Source of the DNA: Streptomyces sp. CB00455
GTDB taxonomy: Bacteria; Actinomycetota; Actinomycetes; Streptomycetales; Streptomycetaceae
Assembly: GCF_001905445.1 (NCBI RefSeq)
Contig: NZ_LIVQ01000002.1
Coordinates: 1,043,930-1,107,929 of the forward strand
Length of the DNA stretch: 64,000 bases
Direction of reading: 5' to 3'
Shown here: one piece after another, positions 44,862 to 53,412 of the stretch
Layout: every line of letters starts with the position of its first letter
How positions within the stretch are numbered: position 1 is the first letter of the stretch
The notes under the pieces: generated by a model
Seen by the model: the letters and a program-made list of their open reading frames with translations, nothing else
The model's database searches: none
Told to the model about the DNA's origin: nothing
Made by a program: the position numbers and the translations under genes

Positions 44862-46025
44862 TCACTTGCCGGGCATGGACGTCATGACGGTGAACGGAGG
44901 ATTGCGGCTGCTGTCGTACTTGAGCCTCGTCTCGATGCCCGTCACATCCTGCGCCTCGGCTTTGATGCCGCCCGTCTTGTATCCGGACAGCGGATCGGCC
45001 GGATTTGTCGGCTGCTTGCTCACACTGCGGCCGCTGACCTCGCCATTGGGCGCCGTCGACGTGAAGGGCTCCACATCCCCCTCGGGCGGTGGCGGCGGAC
45101 CCTTGATCCAAGCCTCGATCGCTGCGGCGTTCTGGTTGAGGTTGTACTGGGTGAGTTCCTGCGCCCGCTGGTAGTCCGGGAAGGCCGAGGAGGCGCTCGG
45201 CTTCGGCTTGCCGTACGGCCAGGCCTGGGTCGGGCCGTTCTGTTGCTGGTCGCGCAGGCGCTGCGCCAGCTGCTCGTCCGTCTTGCCCACGTGCTTGTCC
45301 AGTGTGTGGCCGTCGTTCATGTACTCGTTGGCCGCCAGGTCCAGCGTGTACTTGCCGGTGGCCGAGTCGATCTTCAGCCAGGTCTGCGAGGTGCTCTTGA
45401 AGTCTTCCAGGGAGCGGGAGCCGAAGCCGTGGGCGCGGGCGACGCCGGCCTCGAACTTCGGGGCGCTCCGGTGCGCTTCGTCCAGGACGTCCTGGAGCGC
45501 GTTCATGCGCGTGGTGAGGCCGTCCACGATGCCGGTGTACTTGTCCACGATCCGGTTCAGCTTGGCCTTGTCCAGCTTCATGACCGTGTTGACGTCGAAC
45601 TTCAGCAGGAGCCCGGTGACCCCGCCGACCCCGCTGGCCACACTGGTGACCGCGCCGACGATGCTCTTGACGCTGGGCTTCTCCTTGGCCTTCTCCAAGT
45701 CCTCGATGATGCTCATGGCGGCCTGCTTCATGGCCCGCTTGAGCTCTTCGAAGACGTCGTGGTTCAGCTCGACGGCGGCTTCCGCGTACTCGCGCAGACA
45801 GTCGCTGATCTTGATCGCCACGTCGTTCAGGACGGTCATCACCGGCTGACTGCCCGTGGCCGCCGTCGCCCCGTACGGACCCGTGGTGTGCGCCCACTGG
45901 AGGCCGTGCCGGGTCTGACCCCATGCCGTCGCGCCCCACAGCGCGCTGCAGAACGTCCGCATGGCGGCTTCCCAGTCGGCCTTCTGGTGGTTGGTGATGG
46001 TGCCGATGATTATGACCCCGGACAC
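44862..46025 (-). CDS. Polymorphic toxin with C-terminal RNase A-like (CdiA-CT) domain
   Basis: 387 aa. Residues 10-230 are helical and hydrophobic (WEAAMRTFCSALWGATAWGQ; a Gly/Val patch VASGVGGVTGLLL near 130-141), probably for export; no Sec signal is seen. The toxin domain starts at about 235: GHTLDKHVGKTDEQLAQRL contains His240 and His245, followed by SSAFPDYQRAQELTQYNLNQ and the closing FTVMTSMP, the order of bacterial RNase A-like CdiA-CT domains. It is predicted to cut RNA in competing cells. GTG at 46025 keeps the conserved N-terminus; ATG at 45962 has a better ribosome site but trims it. It is followed by two immunity candidates. Confidence 0.72.
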   Translation of the reverse strand: MSGVIIIGTITNHQKADWEAAMRTFCSALWGATAWGQTRHGLQWAHTTGPYGATAATGSQPVMTVLNDVAIKISDCLREYAEAAVELNHDVFEELKRAMKQAAMSIIEDLEKAKEKPSVKSIVGAVTSVASGVGGVTGLLLKFDVNTVMKLDKAKLNRIVDKYTGIVDGLTTRMNALQDVLDEAHRSAPKFEAGVARAHGFGSRSLEDFKSTSQTWLKIDSATGKYTLDLAANEYMNDGHTLDKHVGKTDEQLAQRLRDQQQNGPTQAWPYGKPKPSASSAFPDYQRAQELTQYNLNQNAAAIEAWIKGPPPPPEGDVEPFTSTAPNGEVSGRSVSKQPTNPADPLSGYKTGGIKAEAQDVTGIETRLKYDSSRNPPFTVMTSMPGK

Positions 46026-46356
46026 CGCTCGCCACCCCCGTGCGTTCGTCGCGCCGCTCGTCTCCACCCTGCTCACGCTGCCGCTCGCGGCCGTCGCGTT
46101 CTTCTTCGTCGGGCTGTCGCCGATGGCCTGCGACTCCTGCGGTGACGCGGCGAGCGACCGGTTCGACGCCTCGTACGGCACCGCCTTCGGCGCCTTCGGC
46201 TTCGGACTGCTGGTGGTACTGGCCGTGTTGGCCGCCGCGTGGGGATTGCCCTGGCAGCGGCGGCACGCCGCCGCCAGGGTGTGGCTGGCCGTCATCGCCC
46301 CGGCCGGCGTCGTCCTCGACTTCGTCGTCTTCAACGGCCTCGTCGACTGGCCGTAG
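46012..46356 (+). CDS. Small membrane protein (114 aa), divergent from the toxin
   Basis: Three predicted helices: AFVAPLVSTLLTLPLAAVAF, AFGAFGFGLLVVLAVLAAAW and WLAVIAPAGVVLDFVVFNGL. Two cysteines in MACDSCGD lie in the first external loop. ATG at 46012, or earlier in-frame ATGs at 45997 and 45961. Its 5' end overlaps the divergent toxin start. It is convergent with hemB, 6 bases away. No family recognised. Confidence 0.65.
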   Translation: MTPDTARHPRAFVAPLVSTLLTLPLAAVAFFFVGLSPMACDSCGDAASDRFDASYGTAFGAFGFGLLVVLAVLAAAWGLPWQRRHAAARVWLAVIAPAGVVLDFVVFNGLVDWP

Positions 46357-46362
46357 AGCGGA

Positions 46363-47361
46363 TCAGGCGCCCCGCAGCCAGCCCGCGACCTCGGTCGCCC
46401 AGTACGTGAGGATCGTGTCGGCGCCCGCCCGCTTGATGCCCAGCAGGGTCTCCAGGATGGCCCTGTCCCGCTCGATCCAGCCCTTCTCCGCCGCCGCCTC
46501 GATCATCGCGAACTCGCCGCTGATCTGGTACGCCGCCACCGGGACGTCCACCGCCTGCGCGACCCGGTACAGGATGTCGAGGTAGGGGCCGGCCGGCTTG
46601 ACCATGACCATGTCCGCGCCCTCCTCCAGGTCGAGCGCCAGCTCCCGCAGGGACTCCCGGGCGTTCGCCGGGTCCTGCTGGTAGGTCTTGCGGTCGCCCT
46701 GGAGCGTGGAGGCGACGGCCTCACGGAAGGGCCCGTAGAAGGCCGACGAGTACTTGGCCGTGTACGCCAGGATGGACACGTCCTCGTGCCCGGTCTCGTC
46801 CAACGCGTCGCGGATGACGCCGACCTGGCCGTCCATCATCCCGCTCGGGCCCACCACGTGCACACCCGCGTCGGCCTGGACCTGCGCCATCTCGGCGTAC
46901 CGCTCCAGCGTCGCGTCGTTGTCCACGCGCCCGTGCTCGTCCAGCACGCCGCAGTGCCCGTGGTCGGTGTACTCGTCCAGACACAGGTCGGACATGATCA
47001 CCAGATCATCCCCGACCTCGGCCTTCACATCACGGATCGCGACCTGCAGGATCCCGTCCGGCTCGGTGCCCGCCGTGCCCAGCGCGTCCTTGTTCTCGTC
47101 GGCCGGGACACCGAACAGCATGATCGCCGAGACCCCCGCCTCGACCGCCTCCACGGCGGCCTTCCGCAGCGTGTCCCGGGTGTGCTGGACGACGCCGGGC
47201 ATCGCCGAGATCGCCAGGGGCTCGCTGATGCCCTCCCGTACGAACGCGGGGAGGATCAGGTCCGAGGGGTGCAGCCGGTTCTCCGCGACCATCCGCCGCA
47301 TCGCCGGGGTGGTGCGCAGCCGGCGGGGCCGCGAGCCGGGGAAGGATCCGTACGTGCTCAT
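46363..47361 (-). CDS. hemB: Delta-aminolevulinic acid dehydratase HemB
   Basis: 332 aa. Condenses two 5-aminolevulinates to porphobilinogen. The Schiff-base Lys is in [17 protein letters not shown]; the metal/Asp region [16 protein letters not shown] keeps Cys residues; the second Lys is in [19 protein letters not shown] at 47361 follows GAGG. It is separated by about 200 bases and a terminator from the upstream hem operon. Confidence 0.96.
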   Translation of the reverse strand: MSTYGSFPGSRPRRLRTTPAMRRMVAENRLHPSDLILPAFVREGISEPLAISAMPGVVQHTRDTLRKAAVEAVEAGVSAIMLFGVPADENKDALGTAGTEPDGILQVAIRDVKAEVGDDLVIMSDLCLDEYTDHGHCGVLDEHGRVDNDATLERYAEMAQVQADAGVHVVGPSGMMDGQVGVIRDALDETGHEDVSILAYTAKYSSAFYGPFREAVASTLQGDRKTYQQDPANARESLRELALDLEEGADMVMVKPAGPYLDILYRVAQAVDVPVAAYQISGEFAMIEAAAEKGWIERDRAILETLLGIKRAGADTILTYWATEVAGWLRGA

Positions 47362-47501
47362 CTTCTAGTCGCCTCTTCGCGCATCGAGAACAGTCCGAAC
47401 CAGCGTAGGGCCCGCCCCCCGGCACACGGCCCGGGCCTCACCCGGACCCGCCCCCGGCCCGGGGACGGTTTCGGCCCGCCCCCGGCCCCGGCGGGCCACC
47501 G

Positions 47502-47545
47502 ACGAGGGCGGGGCCCGGCGCACCCGCGCCGGACCCCGCCCTCGT
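47502..47545 (-). terminator. Terminator of the rex-hemA-hemC-hemD operon
   Basis: A 20-bp stem with one mismatch (47502-47521 with 47526-47545) and a four-base loop starts 26 bases after the cobA/hemD stop at 47571. It is very stable but has no T run; the rest of the 47362-47570 gap is GC-rich, with no further signal seen. Confidence 0.65.
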
Positions 47546-47570
47546 ACTGCTCGGCCCGCTCGGCCCACCG

Positions 47571-49238
47571 CTAGGTGGTCCGGCGCCTGCGCGCCCCCGG
47601 CCGCCGCTCACTCGGCCGGAACACCGTCTCGCCGGCCTGCTTGGCCGCCTCACGGCGCGCGGCCCCGTACTCGGCGAGCGCCTCCGCCAGCTTGCCGACG
47701 CTCGGCTCCGGCGAGAGCACGTCCACCCGCAGGCCGTGCTCCTCCGCCGTCTTGGCCGTCGCCGGCCCGATGCACGCGATGACGGTCACGTTGTGCGGCT
47801 TCCCGGCGATCCCGACGAGGTTGCGCACGGTGCTCGACGAGGTGAAGAGCACGGCGTCGAAGCCGCCGCCCTTGATCGCCTCACGCGTGTCCGCAGGCGG
47901 CGGCGACGCCCGCACGGTCCGGTAGGCCGTGACGTCGTCGACCTCCCACCCGAGCTCGATCAGCCCGGCGACCAGCGTCTCCGTCGCGATGTCCGCCCGC
48001 GGCAGGAACACCCGGTCGATCGGGTCGAAGACCGGGTCGTAGGGCGGCCAGTCCTCCAGCAGCCCGGCCGCGGACTGCTCCCCGCTCGGCACCAGGTCCG
48101 GCTTCACACCGAACTCGACGAGCGCGGCCGCGGTCTGCTCGCCCACCGCCGCGACCTTGATGCCCGCGAAGGCCCGCGCGTCGAGCCCGTACTCCTCGAA
48201 CTTCTCCCGCACCGCCTTCACGGCGTTGACCGAGGTGAACGCGATCCACTCGTAGCGGCCCGTCACCAGGCCCTTCACGGCCCGCTCCATCTGCTGCGGG
48301 GTCCGCGGCGGCTCCACGGCGATGGTCGGCACCTCGTGCGGCACCGCGCCGTACGAACGCAGCTGGTCGGAGAGCGAGGCGGCCTGCTCCTTGGTGCGCG
48401 GTACGAGCACCCGCCAGCCGAACAGCGGCTTCGACTCGAACCAGGCCATCTCCTCGCGCCGCGCGGCGGCGCTGTGCTCCCCGACCACGGCTATGACCGG
48501 CCGGGCCCCCTCGGGCGAGGGGAGCACCTTGCCCTGCTTGAACACCTGGGCGATGGTGCCCAGCGTCGCGGACCAGGTCCGCTGCCGCGTGGTCGTACCG
48601 GCGACGGTCACGGTCAGCGGGGTGTCGGGCTTGCGCCCGGCGCCGACCAGCTCGGCGGCCGCCGCCGGGACCGTCTCCAGGGTCGCGGAGACGACGAGGA
48701 TGCCGTCGCTCGCCCCGACCTCGGTCCAGCAGCGCGCCGACGCGGTCCGCGCGTCCACGAACCGCACGTCCGCGCCCTGCTTGTCGCGCAGCGGCACCCC
48801 CGCGTAGGCGGGCACGCCGACGGCGGTCGCGACGCCCGGCACCACCTCGAAGGGGATCCCCTCGGTGGCGCAGACGAGCATCTCCTCGGCCGCGTTCCCG
48901 TCGAGCCCGGGGTCACCGGTGACGGCACGGACGACCCGCCTGCCGGAGCGGGCGGCCTCCATGACAAGATTGGCCGCGTCCCGGATCACCGGGACACCGG
49001 CGGCTGCTGACATCTCGTCAGCGATCGTCAGCTGCGGCGTGTCGACACCCGCACGCGCATGCGTCCGTACGACGTCGAGCACCTCGGGCTCCGCGATCAG
49101 TACGTCCGCGGCGGCGAGCGCCTCGACGGCGCGCAGCGTCAGCAGACCCGGGTCGCCTGGGCCGGCACCGAGGAAGGTGACGTGTCCGTGGGCGGCGACG
49201 ACCGGAAAAGCGGAGGTGGTCGGACTTGAGGGGTTCAA
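47571..49238 (-). CDS. hemD: Fused uroporphyrinogen-III C-methyltransferase / synthase (CobA-HemD)
   Basis: 555 aa. The N-terminal SAM-dependent methyltransferase (about 15-260) has GAGPGDPGLLTLRAVEALAA; the C-terminal HemD part (about 270-540) has LVPRTKEQAASLSDQLRSYG and RVFLPRADIATETL. The methyltransferase directs uro'gen III to sirohaem/cobalamin; HemD makes uro'gen III from hydroxymethylbilane. A TTG start at 49238 overlaps the hemC stop (TTGA), with GGGGGAG 9 bases upstream. The fusion is standard for actinobacteria. The last gene of the operon. Confidence 0.94.
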   Translation of the reverse strand: MNPSSPTTSAFPVVAAHGHVTFLGAGPGDPGLLTLRAVEALAAADVLIAEPEVLDVVRTHARAGVDTPQLTIADEMSAAAGVPVIRDAANLVMEAARSGRRVVRAVTGDPGLDGNAAEEMLVCATEGIPFEVVPGVATAVGVPAYAGVPLRDKQGADVRFVDARTASARCWTEVGASDGILVVSATLETVPAAAAELVGAGRKPDTPLTVTVAGTTTRQRTWSATLGTIAQVFKQGKVLPSPEGARPVIAVVGEHSAAARREEMAWFESKPLFGWRVLVPRTKEQAASLSDQLRSYGAVPHEVPTIAVEPPRTPQQMERAVKGLVTGRYEWIAFTSVNAVKAVREKFEEYGLDARAFAGIKVAAVGEQTAAALVEFGVKPDLVPSGEQSAAGLLEDWPPYDPVFDPIDRVFLPRADIATETLVAGLIELGWEVDDVTAYRTVRASPPPADTREAIKGGGFDAVLFTSSSTVRNLVGIAGKPHNVTVIACIGPATAKTAEEHGLRVDVLSPEPSVGKLAEALAEYGAARREAAKQAGETVFRPSERRPGARRRRTT

Positions 49239-50203
49239 AGCGATCGCTCCCCCATAAGACCGGCCGCGCCCTTGGCCAGCATCTCGTCCGCGAGTTCGCG
49301 GCCGAGCGCCATGGCCTCGTCATACGACTGGGGCACGGGTCCGGTGGTGGACAGCTGCACCAGCGTCGTGCCGTCGAGCGTTCCGACGACGCCGCGCAGG
49401 CGCATTTCATTGACAATCTGCCCGTCGGCCAGCAGGTCGGCGAACGCGCCCACGGGTGCGCTGCAGCCGGCCTCCAGGGCGGCGAGCAGGGAACGCTCCG
49501 CGGTCACGGCGGCCCGCGTGTACGGGTCGTCGAGCTCGCCGAGCACGGCGATGAGGTCGGCGTCGGAAGCCAGGCACTCCACGGCCAGGGCTCCCTGGCC
49601 GGGGGCCGGCAGGACGCTGTCGACCGCCAGCAGGTCGGTCGCCTCGCCACCGCGCCCCATCCGGTTCAGTCCGGCCGCCGCCAGGACGACGGCGTCGAGC
49701 TCGCCGTCCCGCACGAAGCCGATCCGGGTGTCGACGTTGCCGCGGATGGGCACGGTCTCGATCCGCTTGCCGAGGGACAGCGCCAGGTGGTTGAGCTGGG
49801 CCGTCCGCCGCGGCGAACCGGTACCGATGCGGGCCCCGTCCGGCAGCTGCTCGAAGGTCAGGCCGTCCCGTGCGACGAGCGCGTCCCGGGCGTCCTCGCG
49901 CCGCGGCATGGCCGCGATCACGAGGTCGTCGGGCTGCGTGGTCGGCAGGTCCTTCAGCGAGTGCACGGCGAAGTCGACCTCGCCGCGCAGCAGCGCGTCG
50001 CGCAGGGCCGTGACGAAGACGCCCGTGCCGCCGATCTGCGCGAGGTGCTCCCGCGAGACGTCGCCGTAGGTCGTGATCTCCACGAGCTCGACGGGCCGGC
50101 CGGTGACCGCCCGTACCGCCTCGGCGACATGGCCTGACTGGGACATGGCCAGCTTGCTGCGTCGCGTGCCGAGCCGGAGGGGCTCGTCGAGACGTGGATT
50201 CAT
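49235..50203 (-). CDS. hemC: Porphobilinogen deaminase HemC
   Basis: 322 aa. Polymerises four porphobilinogens on a dipyrromethane cofactor. The cofactor Cys is in LEAGCSAPVGAF; the substrate-binding Arg/Asp motifs are GTRRSKLAMSQSG, DFAVHSLKDLPT and IGTGSPRRTAQL. ATG at 50203 overlaps hemA (ATGA); the 3' end overlaps hemD (TTGA). Confidence 0.96.
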   Translation of the reverse strand: MNPRLDEPLRLGTRRSKLAMSQSGHVAEAVRAVTGRPVELVEITTYGDVSREHLAQIGGTGVFVTALRDALLRGEVDFAVHSLKDLPTTQPDDLVIAAMPRREDARDALVARDGLTFEQLPDGARIGTGSPRRTAQLNHLALSLGKRIETVPIRGNVDTRIGFVRDGELDAVVLAAAGLNRMGRGGEATDLLAVDSVLPAPGQGALAVECLASDADLIAVLGELDDPYTRAAVTAERSLLAALEAGCSAPVGAFADLLADGQIVNEMRLRGVVGTLDGTTLVQLSTTGPVPQSYDEAMALGRELADEMLAKGAAGLMGERSL

Positions 50204-51921
50204 GATGCCCGTCCTGAGTCGTCGTTCTTGTCGGCCTCGTCCGCCCGGCTGACGGAGGCCACCGTCTGCGGGTCGAGATCGAAGAGTTCGCGCAGCGCCT
50301 CGGCGTACCCGGCGCCGCCGGGTTCGCTCGCGAGCTGTTTGACGCGCACGGTCGGCGCGTGGAGCAGTTTGTCGACGACGCGGCGCACGGTCTGGGTGAC
50401 CTCGGCCCGCTGCCGTTCGTCGAGATCGGGCACCCGCCCGTCGAGCCGGGCCACTTCCATGGCGACGACCTCGGCCGCCATGGCCCGCAGCGCGACGACG
50501 GTGGGCGTGATGTGCGCGGCCCGCTGCGCCGCCCCGAAGGCGGACACCTCCGCGGTGACTATCGCTCGCACCGCGTCGACGTCGGCCGCCATCGGGGCGT
50601 CGGCGGACGCCTCCGCGAGCGACTCGATGTCCACGAGCCGGACACCGGGGATCCGGTGCACGGCCGCGTCGATGTCCCGCGGCATCGCCAGGTCCAGCAG
50701 CGCCAGCCGCGCGGACCCGCCTTCGGCGTGGGTGCGGGTGCTGCGCCGGGGCTGCCGGTGCGCGGCGGCCTCGCCCTGGTCGGCCCAGGTCCCGTGCAGT
50801 TCGAGTGAGGTGGCGTCGACCCCGGTCAGCGCGGCCCGCCCGTCGGCGCCCACGGGGCAGCCGTCGGCCTCCACCGCGGCCGCGATGGTCCGCGCGGCGC
50901 CGGCGTCCGCCAGTCTGCCGCCGTCCCGCGCGGCGGCCACCAGCCTGGCCACGACCTCCGGGTCGACCCCTGCGGCCGCCGCCGAGGCGGGTCCGGCCGC
51001 GGCGGGTCCCTGCGGCACGGCCGCGAGCCCCGCGCCGGGGGAAACCGCGGCCGGCCCGCCCGGCGCGAGGCCGTCCGCGGAGTCCCGGGACACAGCGGCG
51101 AGCACGTCGTCAGCGGTCAGCACCAGTCCGGTGGCGCCGGTACAGGAGACGACCACGTCGACTCGTGCCAGTTCCTCGGCGACCGCCGACATCGCGACGG
51201 CCGACGCCCGCACTCCCGTGCCTGAGGCAACCAGAATCCCGGCGAGCCGCTCGGCCCGCTCCGCGGTCCGGTTCGCGACCACGACCTCGGCGACGCCGAC
51301 CCGCGCCAGCGTCGCGGCCGCCAGCGAGGACATCGACCCGGCGCCGATCACCAGCGCCCGCTTGCCGGCCGCCCATGCGGCCACCGGCTCGCGCCCGGCC
51401 GTCAGCTGCTCCAGCCCGAACGTCACCAGCGACTGGCCCGCGCGGTCGATCCCCGTCTCGGAGTGCGCCCGCTTGCCGACCCGCAGGGCCTGCTGGAACA
51501 GGTCGTTGATCAGCCGTCCGGCGGTGTGCTGCTCCTGTCCCAGTGCCAGCGCGTCCTTGATCTGTCCGAGGATCTGGCCCTCGCCCACGACCATCGAGTC
51601 CAGCCCGCACGCCACCGAGAAGAGGTGGTGCACCGCGCGGTCCTCGTAGTGCACGTACAGATAAGGAGTGAGCTCCTCCAGCGCGACTGCGCTGTGCTGT
51701 GCGAGCAGCGTGGACAGCTCGGCGACACCGGCGTGGAACTTGTCCACGTCCGCGTACAGCTCGATCCGGTTGCACGTGGCGAGCACCGCCGCCTCCGACG
51801 CCGGCTCGGCGGCGAGGGTGTCGTGCAGCAGCTTCAGCTTGGCGTCCACCGACAGCGAGGCGCGCTCCAGCACGCTCACCGGTGCGCTGCGGTGGCTCAG
51901 CCCTACGACGAGCAGGCTCAT
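50200..51921 (-). CDS. hemA: Glutamyl-tRNA reductase HemA with internal insertion
   Basis: 573 aa. Reduces Glu-tRNA to glutamate-1-semialdehyde. The catalytic Cys50 is in ATCNRIE, the signature HLFSVACGLDSMVVGEGQIL is at about 99-118, NADPH site VIGAGSMSSL (191-200), and SCTGATG at 259-265. Unlike the about 420-residue norm, about 125 Ala/Gly-rich residues (about 278-404) interrupt the NADPH domain before LALLDLAMPRDID. The C-terminal dimerisation helix is intact. Streptomycete HemA proteins are known to be long. ATG overlaps the rex stop (ATGA), so expression follows Rex. Confidence 0.93.
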   Translation of the reverse strand: MSLLVVGLSHRSAPVSVLERASLSVDAKLKLLHDTLAAEPASEAAVLATCNRIELYADVDKFHAGVAELSTLLAQHSAVALEELTPYLYVHYEDRAVHHLFSVACGLDSMVVGEGQILGQIKDALALGQEQHTAGRLINDLFQQALRVGKRAHSETGIDRAGQSLVTFGLEQLTAGREPVAAWAAGKRALVIGAGSMSSLAAATLARVGVAEVVVANRTAERAERLAGILVASGTGVRASAVAMSAVAEELARVDVVVSCTGATGLVLTADDVLAAVSRDSADGLAPGGPAAVSPGAGLAAVPQGPAAAGPASAAAAGVDPEVVARLVAAARDGGRLADAGAARTIAAAVEADGCPVGADGRAALTGVDATSLELHGTWADQGEAAAHRQPRRSTRTHAEGGSARLALLDLAMPRDIDAAVHRIPGVRLVDIESLAEASADAPMAADVDAVRAIVTAEVSAFGAAQRAAHITPTVVALRAMAAEVVAMEVARLDGRVPDLDERQRAEVTQTVRRVVDKLLHAPTVRVKQLASEPGGAGYAEALRELFDLDPQTVASVSRADEADKNDDSGRAS

Positions 51922-52727
51922 GCCGGCATCACCGCCGGCACGTCACCGTCGGGGTTGCCCTTGCGCGCGACGGCGGTGGCGCGGCCGGCCGGCGGGACCA
52001 CGGCCGCGGCCGGGGCGGCGCCGCCCGCGGAGGAACCCCCCGAGGCGGCCGAGGCGGCGGCTTCCTCGCCGGCCTTGCGCTGCTCGTGGAACGCCAGGAT
52101 CTGAAGTTCGATCGACAGGTCGACCTTGCGCACGTCCACGCCGTCGGGCACGGAGAGCACGGTGGGGGCGAAGTTCAGGATGGAGGTGACGCCGGCCGCG
52201 ATCAGCCGCTCGCTGACCTGCTGCGCAGCGCCGGCCGGGGTCGCGATGACCCCGATCGAGACGCCGTTGTCCTCGATGATCTTTTCGAGGTCGTCGGTGT
52301 GCTGGACGGGAATCCCCGCCACGGGCTTGCCCGCCATCGCGGGGTCGGCGTCGATCAGCGCGGCCACGCGGAAGCCGCGGGAGGCGAAACCGCCGTAATT
52401 GGCCAGTGCGGCGCCGAGGTTGCCGATGCCGACGATGACGACCGGCCAGTCCTGGGTCAGTCCGAGCTCGCGGGAGATCTGGTAGACGAGGTACTCGACG
52501 TCGTAGCCGACGCCGCGGGTTCCGTAGGAGCCGAGGTAGGAGAAGTCCTTGCGCAGCTTCGCGGAGTTCACTCCGGCGGCGGCCGCGAGTTCCTCGGAGG
52601 ACACCGTGGGCACCGATCGCTCGGAGAGCGCGGTGAGGGCACGCAAGTACAGCGGAAGCCGCGCGACAGTGGCCTCGGGAATACCTCGGCTGCGGGTCGC
52701 CGGTCGGTGAGTTCGGCCAGTTGCCAC
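51918..52727 (-). CDS. rex: Redox-sensing repressor Rex
   Basis: 269 aa. N-terminal winged helix (IPEATVARLPLYLRALTALS, then ELAAAAGVNSAKLRKDFSYL), then a Rossmann domain with GIGNLGAALANY for NAD(H). High NADH releases Rex from DNA. An Ala/Gly-rich tail (about 225-269) is a streptomycete feature. GTG at 52727 follows AGGAG by 4 bases. It is first in the rex-hemA-hemC-cobA/hemD operon. The Rex site upstream predicts autoregulation and control of haem synthesis. Confidence 0.95.
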   Translation of the reverse strand: MATGRTHRPATRSRGIPEATVARLPLYLRALTALSERSVPTVSSEELAAAAGVNSAKLRKDFSYLGSYGTRGVGYDVEYLVYQISRELGLTQDWPVVIVGIGNLGAALANYGGFASRGFRVAALIDADPAMAGKPVAGIPVQHTDDLEKIIEDNGVSIGVIATPAGAAQQVSERLIAAGVTSILNFAPTVLSVPDGVDVRKVDLSIELQILAFHEQRKAGEEAAASAASGGSSAGGAAPAAAVVPPAGRATAVARKGNPDGDVPAVMPA

Positions 52728-52803
52728 GATGCTCCTGCGGGATGAGCGGGGCTGCAGGCGGCCACTTGTCCCAGGGCCGCCCCGTCGACAGCAGGCTATG
52801 CCT

Positions 52804-52821
52804 TTGTGAACGCGTGCACAA
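52804..52821. promoter_or_regulatory. Rex operator (ROP)
   Basis: TTGTGAACGCGTGCACAA, differing from a perfect palindrome at a single arm position. It fits the published Streptomyces Rex consensus TTGTGAANNNNTTCACAA. It lies 77 bases upstream of the rex GTG. Confidence 0.88.
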
Positions 52822-52848
52822 AGATTGTGTCCGTTTTGTCCGCGCAAA

Positions 52849-52862
52849 GTGACCGGGGTCAC
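52849..52862. promoter_or_regulatory. GTGACC-GG-GGTCAC palindrome in the rex upstream region
   Basis: A perfect 14-bp palindrome 28 bases beyond the Rex site. It may be a Crp/Fnr-like operator or part of the promoter. The rest of 52822-53000 shows nothing I can name. Confidence 0.35.
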
Positions 52863-53000
52863 GCAACTCCGGCACGCCGGGCCGGAACCACCGCCGCGCC
52901 GAACCCGTTCAAATCCCGAAGGGGGCAAAACCGTGCACACTCCTCACAGATACGCCCCCGAGACCGCACAAACCACCCATGGCGGTAACCGGGCGGCGTA

Positions 53001-53279
53001 TCAACCCTCCAGCGCCCGCCGCAGCCGGTCCGCGTCCACCCGCCAGAAGGTGTGCTGCTCGCCGTCGACCAGCACCACCGGAATCTGCTCCCAGTGCCGG
53101 CGGTAGAGGTCCTCGTCCTGCGAGATGTCCTTCTTCTCCCACTGCGCGCCGGTCTGCGCGCAGACCTTCTCGATGACCTCCTGGGCGTCGTCGCACAGGT
53201 GGCACCCCGGCTTCCCGATGAGCGTCACCATCCGCTCGGCGGGACGCTTCTTCTCCTTGCGGCGCAACAAAGGGCTCAT
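53001..53279 (-). CDS. Glutaredoxin family protein
   Basis: 92 aa thioredoxin-fold protein. Redox motif C-x-x-C in [20 protein letters not shown]; cis-Pro IPVVLVDG. It belongs to the short DUF836/glutaredoxin-like group of actinobacteria, which probably use mycothiol or thioredoxin. ATG at 53279 has GGGAG about 10 bases upstream. Divergent from the HAD phosphatase gene. Confidence 0.9.
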   Translation of the reverse strand: MSPLLRRKEKKRPAERMVTLIGKPGCHLCDDAQEVIEKVCAQTGAQWEKKDISQDEDLYRRHWEQIPVVLVDGEQHTFWRVDADRLRRALEG

Positions 53280-53412
53280 GTACTCATTCTCCCGCGTCCG
53301 CCCGGCGCCACCGCCCGCCCGGGCCGCGTGCGGCGGCGCAGCCCCTGAAGAGTTCACGCCTCCGTTTCCCATCGGTTCGGGAACTCCCGAACACAGTGGC
53401 TATGCTCGCGTC

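Noticed and set aside
46026..46334. Longer toxin start giving a 490-aa protein
   Set aside because: The added sequence has Ser/Thr/Ala composition unlike the rest and is the shadow of the divergent membrane protein gene.
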